Positions 55,399 through 64,000 of a DNA stretch of 64,000 nt are shown here, one piece after another; positions within the stretch are counted from its first letter, which is position 1, and each line of letters starts with the position of its first letter. Source of the DNA: Notolepis coatsorum (Eukaryota > Chordata > Actinopteri > Aulopiformes > Paralepididae). The translations under genes and the position numbers were made by a program. The stretch covers positions 117,215,127 through 117,279,126 of the forward strand of contig OZ020594.1 of the NCBI GenBank assembly GCA_963971535.1. The letters run 5' to 3'. The notes under the pieces are model-generated. The model was not told the DNA's origin, did no database searches, and was given only the letters and a program-made list of their open reading frames with translations.

Positions 55399-56957
55399 TG
55401 ATTGATTGATTGAAAAGTTTATTAACAGATTGCAGAATGGGTACAGTACAGTACAGCTCAATACATACAATTGTTAAGGGGATGCAGACCAGAGAAAGAC
55501 TTTCGACTTGTTTACATCAGGGTCCCCCATTTTCAATTCATCATAACATATATGACATACATGACATACAGATAGACAGTACTGCTACATCTATACATTT
55601 ATGACATATCAGATTTGCAAATACAGTACTGTTTGTGATACAAAAGTGTCCAGAAAAGGAGTGTATATACATTTGGCATAGAAACTGTACATTGGAGGAG
55701 GTTGGTTGGGTGGGGTGGGGTTGGGTGGGTTGGGTGAGGGCTGTACATTGGAGGTGGGGGGGGGGGGGGTTGGGAAGGGGACACACACACATTTTACACT
55801 GTACATTGGAATATTGACAAAGCCTTACTTGGTCATTTACTGTACAACTAGGTTAGGACATTTGTAGGGGCCAGTTTCGAATTGCAGTCTCACGTAGGTG
55901 TTTTTTGAGAGTGTTTTTGAAGGTGGGTAGTGATTCACATTCCTTTACAGCTTTAGGCAGGGCGTTCCACATTGATGTGGCATAATTGCGAAACGTGTTT
56001 AGTCCCTTGTTTGATCCGAATCTGGGTTTTACATGATTTGTGGAGCTCCCTCTGGTGTTGTGATCGTGGTATTCACTGACCTTTGGGAAGTATTTTGACA
56101 TGTACATGGGTACCTTGGTCGCGTAGTGTATCTTGTAGACCAGGCCCATTGCAAGTTGCTGTACTCTGTCGTCTACTCTAAGCCATCCTAGGTTGTCAAA
56201 GTGGGCAGGGGTGAGGTGGGTTCTAGGAGTCAGGTCAAGTAGTAGTCTGACTAGCTTGTTTTGAGATGTTTGTAATTTGTTTTTTAGTGCCTTTGAGGTG
56301 CTTTGGTACCATGAGGTGCAAGCATAGTCGTAGTACCCTTGAATGAGTGCTCCTGCTAGAGTCTTCAGGGTATTCTTGTTTACCAGAGAGGAGATCCGGT
56401 ACAAGAATCGCGTTCGTTGGTTGACTTTTTTTATTACATTGGATGCCATTTTGTCACAGGAAAGATTAGCCTCTAGGATGGAACCCAGGTAGGTAATTTC
56501 ATCTTTCCTTGTGATAATATTGTCACCCACTGTAACCGAGAAGCCGTCGGTCTTGCTGAGTTTGTTATTTGAACCGAAGAGAATGGACTCTGTTTTGCCC
56601 ATGTGTAATGATAGTTTGTTGTCGGCGAGCCATATGCAGATTTTGCCTAGTTCCGAGCTGAGGGCTTTTTCAACCTGTAACTTGTTCTTGTCAGAGACCA
56701 GCAGGGCTGAGTCGTCCGCAAACAGGAACAAGTTGCAGTCACAAGCTGACGACATGTCATTTGCATAAATTAGGAATAGTAGCGGTCCTAGTATGCTTCC
56801 TTGTGGAACACCACAGCTCACTGTGAGGGGGGGGGATAGTGTACCGTTTACTTCCACCATCTGTTCCCTCCCCTCCAGGTAGGATTGTATCCAGCTCACT
56901 GATAAACTATCAAAACCAATTGCTTTTAGCTTGTCAATCAGAATGGTGTGATTGACA
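55399..56957 (-). mobile_element. 5'-truncated CR1/Rex-like LINE, longest copy
   Basis: Minus strand, 1559 bp. ORF2 is open from the 5' junction to about 55853 (some 370 residues). It has a VNHTILIDKLKAIGFD start of the palm region, CGVPQGSILGPLLF, the FADDSALL catalytic box, a thumb region, and the SMWNALPKAVKEC C-terminal motif. The 3' region has the usual CCAATGTACAGT units with a G run, and the tail is (GATT)n. It inserted between GAACGCC and GGCGATA of module R with at most a 3-bp overlap (TAT). About two thirds of ORF2 and any ORF1 are missing. Confidence 0.9.
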
Positions 56958-57110
56958 TATCGCCATGCTCTAGACAAACTCTAACCTTAACCTACTTCGA
57001 AAGAGTGCCTAAGCTTAACCAGTGTAGAAACATGCGTCGGCCAATCAGAGAGCGTCTCTGAGAAATGCGGCTAGGTTTCGAAATCACGCATCTAAGATGG
57101 CCGCGCGTCG
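56958..57110 (-). promoter_or_regulatory. promoter/start-codon module R, copy 3, part 2
   Basis: On the minus strand: GCCGCATTTCTCAGAGACGC, then CTCTCTGATTGGCCGACGC (a CCAAT box in inverse), GCTTAGGCACTCTTTC, GGTTAGAGTTTGTCT and the ATGGCGATA start. Unlike the copies in the hAT elements, it is not bordered by hAT sub-end sequence, so it may be the source locus. Confidence 0.5.
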
Positions 57111-57679
57111 CTGTTAAAACTAGCAGCTAACGTTGCTGCAGCCAGACTGTTTACATTGAGGAGCTTTTAACTCGCTTCTCTGCTACTAAACCCTGATCAA
57201 AGGACACGTTAAACACAACACGTGTGTGATCGGGTTAGGGTTAAGTGTGTTACTTTGTTGTGAGTCGGAGCAGAGACATCATCCATGTTGGAGACAATGA
57301 AACGAGTCTCTTGCTAACGTCTCTGTGGAGAACAGAACTGTACTGGAACAAGACTTCACATCTGATCCAAACCTTCTTCTTGTGGAAACAGATCACACTG
57401 TAGACACCACAACATCTGTAAGTACATTATGTTCACATTGTCTCCTCTTCTTGCTGCTTCCTGAACGGAACTGTTGGGCTACTATGGAGGCTGTCAATAA
57501 AAAGATGAGGAGTAAACACTGTGACGCACATCGTATAATAATTCAGTTCCACGTCCAGAATATGATGCTTTTAAACCATTTATTCTTTCACTTAATGAAA
57601 CACGCGTACATACATAAACTAATACCCCTCCTAATGTGTTCCTCCCCCTCGTATATATTTACTGTTAGGATCTGTTTAA
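57111..57679. other. no gene seen
   Basis: Unique-looking sequence with a 129-residue frame (57325-57714) lacking recognisable domains and running into a LINE fragment. It may be the 5' side of a transcription unit sharing a bidirectional promoter with module R, but nothing proves it. Confidence 0.35.
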
Positions 57680-57826
57680 CAGTACTGTATATTTGCATAT
57701 CTTGTATGTCATAAATGTCATGATTAGATTATTATATCTCTATGTTGTGTATGTCATATGTTATGATGAATTGAAAATGGGGGACCCTGATGTAAACAAG
57801 ACGAAAGTCTTTCTCTGGTCTGCATC
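57680..57826 (+). mobile_element. LINE 3' fragment split by a hAT element
   Basis: Runs from CAGTACTGTATATTTGC to GGTCTGCATCCCCG. It resumes after the hAT at 59403 (AATTGTGTGTATTG) to about 59440. Same LINE family as the others. Confidence 0.8.
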
Positions 57827-58264
57827 CCCGTAACCAGTGGCGGCTCGCCACTGGTGGCGCTATGGGCGCCGACCTACCTGTTAAATGAGAGAAGAATAAA
57901 AAAAAAAAACTTTTTTGTTTTTTGTTTTATAGCCCTATAAATAATATAAACATGTTTAAAATGAATAATATTTACTCGTTTTAAGTATGTTTGTATTTCC
58001 AATGCACAATATAACGTTATTATCTAAATTAAAAAAACAGCGTTTTCATGGGCAGGAAGTGACGTTTTTTTTTATTTTTTCGTATTTCTCGCCCGGGCGC
58101 GGGCAATAAGCGATAGCGCTCTGACTGCGCGTCACAGTTTGATCGCTGTCTCCGTCACAGCCAATCAGTGCATACGGCGTTGTGCGTTGAAATATGACTA
58201 TTATGTTGGAATCCGAGCGCTATTTGAAGCGGTCTAGGCAGCAAAAGTGAACTTCCGTGAAGAA

Positions 58265-58540
58265 TTTCCATAGCCGCATTTCGCGGAGACGCTCTCTGAT
58301 TGGCCGACGCGATGCCAGTTTTTTTCCATAGCCGCATTTCTCGGGTTGGTTTACAGAGAGCAGTTCAGTTGACTCGTCAACAACAACAGCAAGTAACTAC
58401 ACTGAGGCTAAGCTTAGGCACTCTTTCAAAGTTGGTTAAGGTTAGAGTTTGTCTTAGAGCATGGCGATAGAACGCCAGGTAGTTTGCAGGCTGTTCGAGG
58501 CGAAAATGGACAAAGACACAGCTCTTGGCTATCTAACAAC
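58265..58540 (+). promoter_or_regulatory. promoter/start-codon module R, copy 1 (in hAT A)
   Basis: Two CCATAGCCGCATTTC copies, a CCAAT box in inverse (GATTGGCCGACGCG), then AAGCTTAGGCACTC, GGTTAGAGTTTGTC and an ATG at 58461. The frame from that ATG encodes MAIERQVVCRLFEAKMDKDT and stays open to about 58680. It resembles a cellular promoter and first exon captured by a transposon. Confidence 0.5.
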
Positions 58541-58911
58541 AAGCTATATTATGGAGGCAGTGTGGATGGACAATGGATGGACATCAACACAGGCTGGATG
58601 GACAATGACATGGAGTGGATATACTTTATCAACAACAACAAGCCAACAACAAGGTAGATTAGCGATCTTAACTCTAGTTTAATACATGATACGTTGTCTA
58701 CTGATGCCGCATAACGTTGTAACGTTACAGTACTGCTAGCTGTTAGCTCCGTTAGCCGGCCACTTTTATAATTCCTGAGTAACGTTAACGTTTAAACGTT
58801 ATGTCGAGGTCATACAATACTACAGTCGACATAAGGTTAACGTTACCCCGTTTCCATGAAGTGTTTAAATAGCAGCAATCTTGTTGAAAATGTAACTTTA
58901 CTAGTAAAATG

Positions 58912-58912
<1 letters not shown>

Positions 58913-58995
<83 letters not shown>
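58913..58995. repeat. (CT)n microsatellite
   Basis: About 40 uninterrupted CT units. A GA-rich array follows at 59101-59190. The glutamate/arginine and serine/leucine frames over it are artefacts. Confidence 0.97.
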
Positions 58996-58996
<1 letters not shown>

Positions 58997-59467
58997 ATTT
59001 CGCTGCATGTGGGACATAACCACTCAGACAATGAATGGTAACTTGTTTAAAATAACGAGCTTTACAAATGTGTTTATTATTGAATGGTTCTGACATCATC
59101 TGAGAGAGAGTGAGAGAGCGAGAGAGAGAGAGAGCGAGAGAGAGAGCGAGAGAGCGAGAGAGAGAGAGAGAGCGAGAGAGAGAGAGAGCTGTGCGTGTTT
59201 GTGTTGCTGCTGATGCATAATGAATGAATGGTGAGTTGTTTAAAATGACAACATACATGTGTTAATTATTTGATTTGATTGATCCGAGAGACAGAGAGAG
59301 ATTGCTCCAGAGCATCTCAGATCATTACATTTTCAACTCGACCTATTAACGAGAACTGCGACCTACAAGGCACCAGCGTCAGCGGCCGCTACTGCCCGTA
59401 ACAATTGTGTGTATTGACTTTGAGCTGTACTCAGTACTCGACTTGTGAAAAAAAACGGGGGGATGGT

Positions 59468-59692
59468 CAGGGCTGCAGATCCCATGACAAGTTTGGGGGG
59501 GACGCAGAGTAGGGGGGTCCGGGGGCACCGTCCCCACTCCCCCGGTAGAAAATGTTAATGATTTTAATACGCAAATGAAGCGTTTAGGAGTATTTTGAAA
59601 CTAGAATTACAGAGCAGGAGTAGATACACTAGTCTTGATATCACGTATTATTGGGGGGGACATGCCCCCCCCCCCCGGGATCTGCAGCCATG
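59468..59692. mobile_element. hAT-like MITE, 225 bp
   Basis: Ends CAGGGCTGCAGATCCC and, as complement of the right end, CATGGCTGCAGATCCC. The 8-bp duplication GGGATGGT lies at 59460-59467 and 59693-59700. G-rich and C-rich interior, non-coding. Confidence 0.88.
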
Positions 59693-59717
59693 GGGATGGT
59701 GGATTTTATCATATGGG

Positions 59718-60415
59718 CAGTGGCGGCTCTGCCACTAGGGGCGCAAGGGCGCCGACCCACCTGCTGTTAAATCACAGAAGAAGAAAATAAAACTTTTTAG
59801 TTTTTTGTTTTATAGCCCTATAAATAATATAAACATGTTTAAAATGAATAATATTTACTCATTTTAAGTGTTTGTATTTCCAATGCACAATATAACGTTA
59901 TTATCTCAAATAAAAAAACACTCGTTTTCCTGAGCAGGAAGTGACATCACGTCTTTTTTATTTTTTTTATTTTTTCGTATTTCTCGGCCCGGGCTAGACG
60001 CGATAGCGCTCTGAGTGCGCGTCACAGTTTGATCGCTGTATCCGTCACAGCCAATCAGTGCATAACGCGTTGTGCGTTGAAATATGACTATTATGTTGGA
60101 ATCCGGGCGCGATTTGAAGCGGTCTAGCCAGTAGCGTCAAGAATTTTGAAAGTTGAAAGAAGAAAGTTGGTTAAGGTTAGAGTTTGTCTTAGAGCATGGC
60201 GATAGAACGCCAGGTAGTTTGCAGTCTGTTCGAGCGGAAATGGACAAAGGAATGAAGTACTTGTGTTGTGTGGTGCTTCTGCTAACAAGCTAACACTTGG
60301 CTAACAAGCTATATGGCGGATGCAGTCTGGACACAGTGGACAGTGGTCTGGAATACATCAACAGTGGATTATACACTTTATCAAGGCTAGCCCTGGACGT
60401 GTCAACTAAACAGTG

Positions 60416-60491
<76 letters not shown>

Positions 60492-61351
60492 GTTAACATT
60501 AACCTTTGTAAATAGTTTTTTTTAGGAGCAGTACTGTTAGGCTACTGCTGGCCATTCATGAAGCGAGACATTGCTGATTGTTTATTTATTTTATAACACA
60601 AGACTATGACTACCAACTGCCTAGCCAGCCGTGTATCAAGCTTGGATGCAATAATAACGTTACCACACTGACTGTGTCGATGGCTCATTGATTTAACTAC
60701 TGCAGCTCTCTCGGATTGAAAATACGTGGATTATGGCTTGTTCAATATCGTCTATGTTTGAATGAATGAATGAATGAAAACTTTATTAACAGATTGCAGA
60801 ATGGGTACAATACAGTACGGCTCAATACACACAATTGTTAAGGGGATGCAGACCAGAGAAAGACATTTGTCTTGTTTACATCAGGGTCCCAGATTTTCGA
60901 TTCATATCGATAGTTTAATAGCTAGCCTTGGCTCGTTTAACAATATGCAAAATATGTGTACAGCCCTGTTAACTCATACTGAAGTTATTCTTGGTATATA
61001 ATAGGTCTGATTGTGTAACGAATCGATTCCACGTCGCGCTGTGTGTGAGAGAGAGAAGGAGAGAGGGAGAGATCTGCCTGTGTTTGGAGACGGGGCGAGT
61101 TTTGTTTCTAACTTTTCTATTTATATATTGTGTTTCAAGTTGTGAATTAGAGTCTAGACTATACTTTATTTGACTGGTTGTGTGTTGTTGTAGTAACAGC
61201 TGAGCGACTCGTTCATAAGAGCCGATTCATTGCCGTGAGCGTGAGTCGAATCGCTCACGTCTTGCCATGAGTCTGTTGCGTGGTACTGTACATGTTTGCA
61301 AAATGTTTGGTATAGCGCCCCTAGTGGCGAAGCACCCACCGGCCGCCACTG
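59718..61351. mobile_element. hAT element with module R, copy B (1634 bp)
   Basis: Ends CAGTGGCGGCT and GGCCGCCACTG, with the 8-bp duplication CATATGGG (59710-59717 and 61352-61359). It shares its left part and a shorter module R (about 60168-60260, ATG at 60196) with copy A. It contains (CT)n at 60418-60489 and a LINE 3' end at 60759-60907. No transposase. Confidence 0.93.
60759..60907 (-). mobile_element. LINE 3' fragment in hAT B
   Basis: (GAAT)n tail at 60759-60776, then AAAACTTTATTAACAGATTG and the conserved 3' block up to CAGGGTCCC at about 60890. Confidence 0.85.
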
Positions 61352-61359
61352 CATATGGG

Positions 61360-62157
61360 GACATAATTTGTGGTGATAATGGCACAGAGGATAAGACCAA
61401 CTGTGTACCATAACTTTTGATTACTGTAAGCACAAAGATAATACACTTCTAAAACAACATGCATGATGTTATTATGGATGTTTGGCACCTCAGTCCCCGC
61501 CCAGGCTGCCATGGCACCACTTACAGTTAGGGTCAAAAGTGTTTGTAATGGAAGTCTATGGTCTTGTAGGTTAACAGTCCCAATTCACCATTTTCTTCAA
61601 TTCAACAAAGTCAAATGTGTTTCTAGAATATTGAATTATAGTGTATTTAAAAAAGCAGTTACTGGTATGATCAAAACTGGTAGCTAAAGAGTTGATTTTC
61701 AATTGTGATTAATTCAATCATTATGTACAATACAATACAATAACCTCTTCTGAAAAAAGGAATGAGAAAAATATTGATCCATCATCATTTTATTGCTGTT
61801 CAAATACAAATATTCATTCTTACCATTCCCAAAATACTAATTGAAACTGCTTAGAAAAACGAATTCAAAATATATTCAAAAGTATACAGAAAATACAAAA
61901 TAGGACCAATCTTGTCAATGGCTGCCTACCCCACTCTCCCCCATCTCATAGACGTTTCCAAAGATTTCCATAATCATGCTTTTTGTCCTCAATCTTCTTT
62001 GGTATAAAGATTCAGCACTATGGACAGGTCTGCTCAAAATAATTTATTTGTGGATGACAAACAAATGCAATGATGAAATAAAAAAATACAATACGGAATA
62101 AACGGAATAAACTAAATAAACACATTTTGCATATCATATCCCAGTCTGAGTGTAACG
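61360..62157. other. no gene seen
   Basis: AT-rich unassigned sequence. Short frames only. CAGTCCCCGCCCAGGCTGCC near 61490 is the only GC-rich patch. Confidence 0.45.
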
Positions 62158-62480
62158 GATGGTACCGCGAAGCCCAGTCACTAAAATACTTCGGACGTTG
62201 TGAAGTGACTGTGGCACGGTAGCGGTACAGGAAGTAAAAACTCACTCCCCTGAGGCATCCAGACTGAGTGCTTAGAAGTGAATTCACCTCTTGGTACAGA
62301 GGTCTGTGATGTCGCCCGCGGTGTGGACGCCCGGGGTTCGACTCCCACTCATGGCATGTTCAGAGTAGTACCGGCTACATGAGCGCAGTTGGGATATCCA
62401 AACGTGGCAGTGGAAAAATATGGGTGATTTTGCGCAAGCTCCCACAGGTCTCCTCGTGGGACACAAGTTCCCAATGCATT
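62158..62480. repeat. possible tRNA-derived SINE or tRNA-like segment
   Basis: 62292-62303 (TTGGTACAGAGG) fits a polymerase III A box and 62334-62344 (GGTTCGACTCC) fits a B box, about 42 bases apart, which is normal for a tRNA-type promoter. It is not a clean tRNA gene: no full cloverleaf was found. Downstream, CACAGGTCTCCTCGTGGGAC may be the SINE body. Ends and tail are not resolved. Confidence 0.45.
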
Positions 62481-62534
62481 GTCCCGTGGGATAATGCCCC
62501 CCTGCGGCGATATTAATTGAGGGGCGGATTTGCG

Positions 62535-62640
62535 GTGGAGGAATGAATCAGAATCAGATACAAGGAATTTGCTTTGGTCATTTTCGGTGCGACATTAGCG
62601 GACAGACATTCACAGACAGATAATACAATAAAGAGGTGGA
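62535..62640. repeat. possible decayed retroposon piece
   Basis: AATCAGAATCAGATACAAGG and the following bases recall a widespread fish repeat beginning with GAATCAGAATCAG. Too short to assign. Confidence 0.35.
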
Positions 62641-62714
62641 GTAAAATTAAATGAAATATGAACTAAGTTAAGCACAATAGAATATAATATAATTATGAAA
62701 TCAAATATAGGCCA

Positions 62715-64000
62715 GGGCCCTCATTTATCAATGGTGCGTATGCACAGATATGTTCGTAACCCGTGCGTACGATCATTTCTAAGCAAAGTGTGGGACTTAT
62801 CAATTTGAACTTGTGCTTGACATTGTGCGTATTCTACGCACAGCTCAGACCGTGCGTACCTGGCGCCCAGCGGTAGAATATGAAGACTGCAGACGGGACG
62901 GCATATGCTTTAATCAGTTTCATGCATTAGTTTCAACAATAACGTGTTCTGTATGACCCGTAATTCACTATAGTTCATTGTAAAATAGCGACATTGGTGT
63001 AATTATTGTCAAACCATAGGTATTTCCGAATTAATTCAGCCTGGTTCATAGCGTTATTATAGGAATACTTCTCGCGGTGTGCGCTCAGATGTTTTCAGAG
63101 ATATAGGGCAGTCTATTTGCAGAGAGAGAACATAATAATATTAAGTAGAGTACTAGAGTCCGCTACCCGAGACACATTCTCCTTGATTTGTACCGCAATT
63201 TGAGACCAAAATTGGAGCGTGGAGCAAAACGCAGTGTTGGATGTCGTAATTTCCCCAACCCCCAACTACATACAATATCCATATATCAATAACAGGAGGC
63301 CAAGAGAGGATTTTACGCCAGGTTACCCAACATCATCGGAGCAATAGACTGTACCCATGTAGCTTTCAATTTTCAAAGCTCCATCAATAAACAAATCCAG
63401 TAATGTGAACGGGATTCCACTCGGTCAATGTACAGATAATCTGCAATGCGCATTTTGGCTGATAATGTCGTTGCCGGTGGCCGGGAGGAACACGACTCAT
63501 TCAGGCCTAATTGTATTTAATTCAATTGTAATGTTATTACTGGGGTATCTAAAACGTCACTTAAATGCAGATCAGGGTTATCCACTGAAGCCATAATGAC
63601 TCTGACCAAAACCAAGGACCACGGAGCGCACAATAGGCATTGTAGAGCGCAGAGTTGGCCTGCTGAAATTGATTTCATTTCAGTCATTACAGTGCTTAAT
63701 GTCGGGTCAGCTTGTGATTTATTTCTGTCAATGTGCTGGTTCTGTAGCAGGACTGGGTCAGTCAACATCCTTGGCTCCCGGCGCACCGAAGATAGTCTAC
63801 ACGCTCCCTCCTCCTCAGCGGAGTTGTCTGAACTTGACAACTTCATTGGATTTATTTATTCTCAAAAAATATTTATAATCATACGATTAAATATTGTTTA
63901 AAATAAAAACGCTAAATACTATTATTCTGTGTGTCATGTTTCCAAATAAGATTGTTCACAATGGGAAATGCTGTATACGTTGAATTAGTTGGTTAGACCT
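62715..64000 (+). pseudogene. decayed PIF/Harbinger (HARBI1-like) transposon
   Basis: The left end GGGCCCTCATTTATCAA at 62715 looks like a Harbinger terminal repeat. The transposase is recognisable in pieces. FYARLPNIIGAIDCTHVA (63311-63364) carries the first catalytic Asp at 63347. INKQI and NVVAGG segments follow. A DQGYPLKP-like stretch lies near 63580, where the normal second Asp motif is GD(R/S)GYPLKP. VERRVGLLK (63642-63668) carries the catalytic Glu at 63645. Several frameshifts and stops separate these pieces and the N-terminal part is short, so it is a dead copy. The right end is outside the window or lost. Confidence 0.75.

Larger units (their letters stand above)
57835..59394. mobile_element. 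hAT element with module R, copy A (1560 bp)
   Basis: Ends CAGTGGCGGCT and AGCGGCCGCTACTG with the 8-bp duplication CCCGTAAC (57827-57834 and 59395-59402), the target being a LINE. The left 350 bp match the copy at 59718. It contains promoter-like module R (about 58265-58535), a (CT)n run (58913-58995) and a GA-rich array (59101-59190). No transposase. Confidence 0.93.

Noticed and set aside
58785-59258. Arg/Glu and Ser/Leu repeat proteins
   Set aside because: Translations of (CT)n and GA-rich arrays.
59718-59760. CTCF site at CCACTAGGGGCGCAAG
   Set aside because: One base short of the consensus spacing, so not a full match.
62284-62353. Functional tRNA gene
   Set aside because: A and B boxes are present but no consistent acceptor stem or anticodon loop could be drawn.

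Overview
The window comes from a vertebrate, almost certainly a ray-finned (teleost) fish. The superfamily mix points that way: hAT and piggyBac MITEs, a Harbinger relic, an ISL2EU-type transposon with THAP, DDE and YqaJ/SWIM/PHD domains, a BEL/Pao element, Ty3/gypsy elements and a CR1/Rex-like LINE family. I found no convincing intact host gene. Almost all protein coding capacity belongs to mobile elements, and most bases can be placed in a layered stack of insertions.

Layout. 1-1098: poorly understood sequence with a large near-perfect palindrome. 1099-7025: a piggyBac-type element holding a four-level nest (piggyBac > hAT > hAT > piggyBac MITE) plus a solo LTR, each level with a matching target-site duplication. 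7026-25450: a LINE relic split by a minus-strand LTR element (7459-25088) whose two 2-kb LTRs are almost identical. That element carries a BEL/Pao element inside and a 5'-truncated LINE inside one LTR. 25451-31587: small hAT and piggyBac non-autonomous elements, including a second 960-bp copy of the piggyBac MITE. 31588-33449: LINE copies. 33910-42686: a Ty3/gypsy element that looks whole, on the minus strand. 43294-44684: a second solo LTR of the first one's family, in the opposite orientation. About 44690-50300: a two-gene ISL2EU-like DNA transposon with a spliced THAP-DDE transposase on the plus strand and a convergent SWIM-YqaJ-PHD nuclease gene on the minus strand. 50636-57110: LINE pieces and a broken gypsy element. 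57680-61351: two hAT elements that share a promoter-plus-start-codon module. 61352-64000: unassigned sequence, a tRNA-like/SINE-like segment and a decayed Harbinger transposase.

The most interesting biology is the ISL2EU-like element. Its transposase reads as 513 residues over three exons that join in phase, and its second intron is almost entirely a LINE fragment. Also notable are perfect matches to the CTCF consensus inside a piggyBac MITE (two copies) and twice in the leader of the young gypsy element. All family calls rest on motifs and ends read by eye; no database search was possible.
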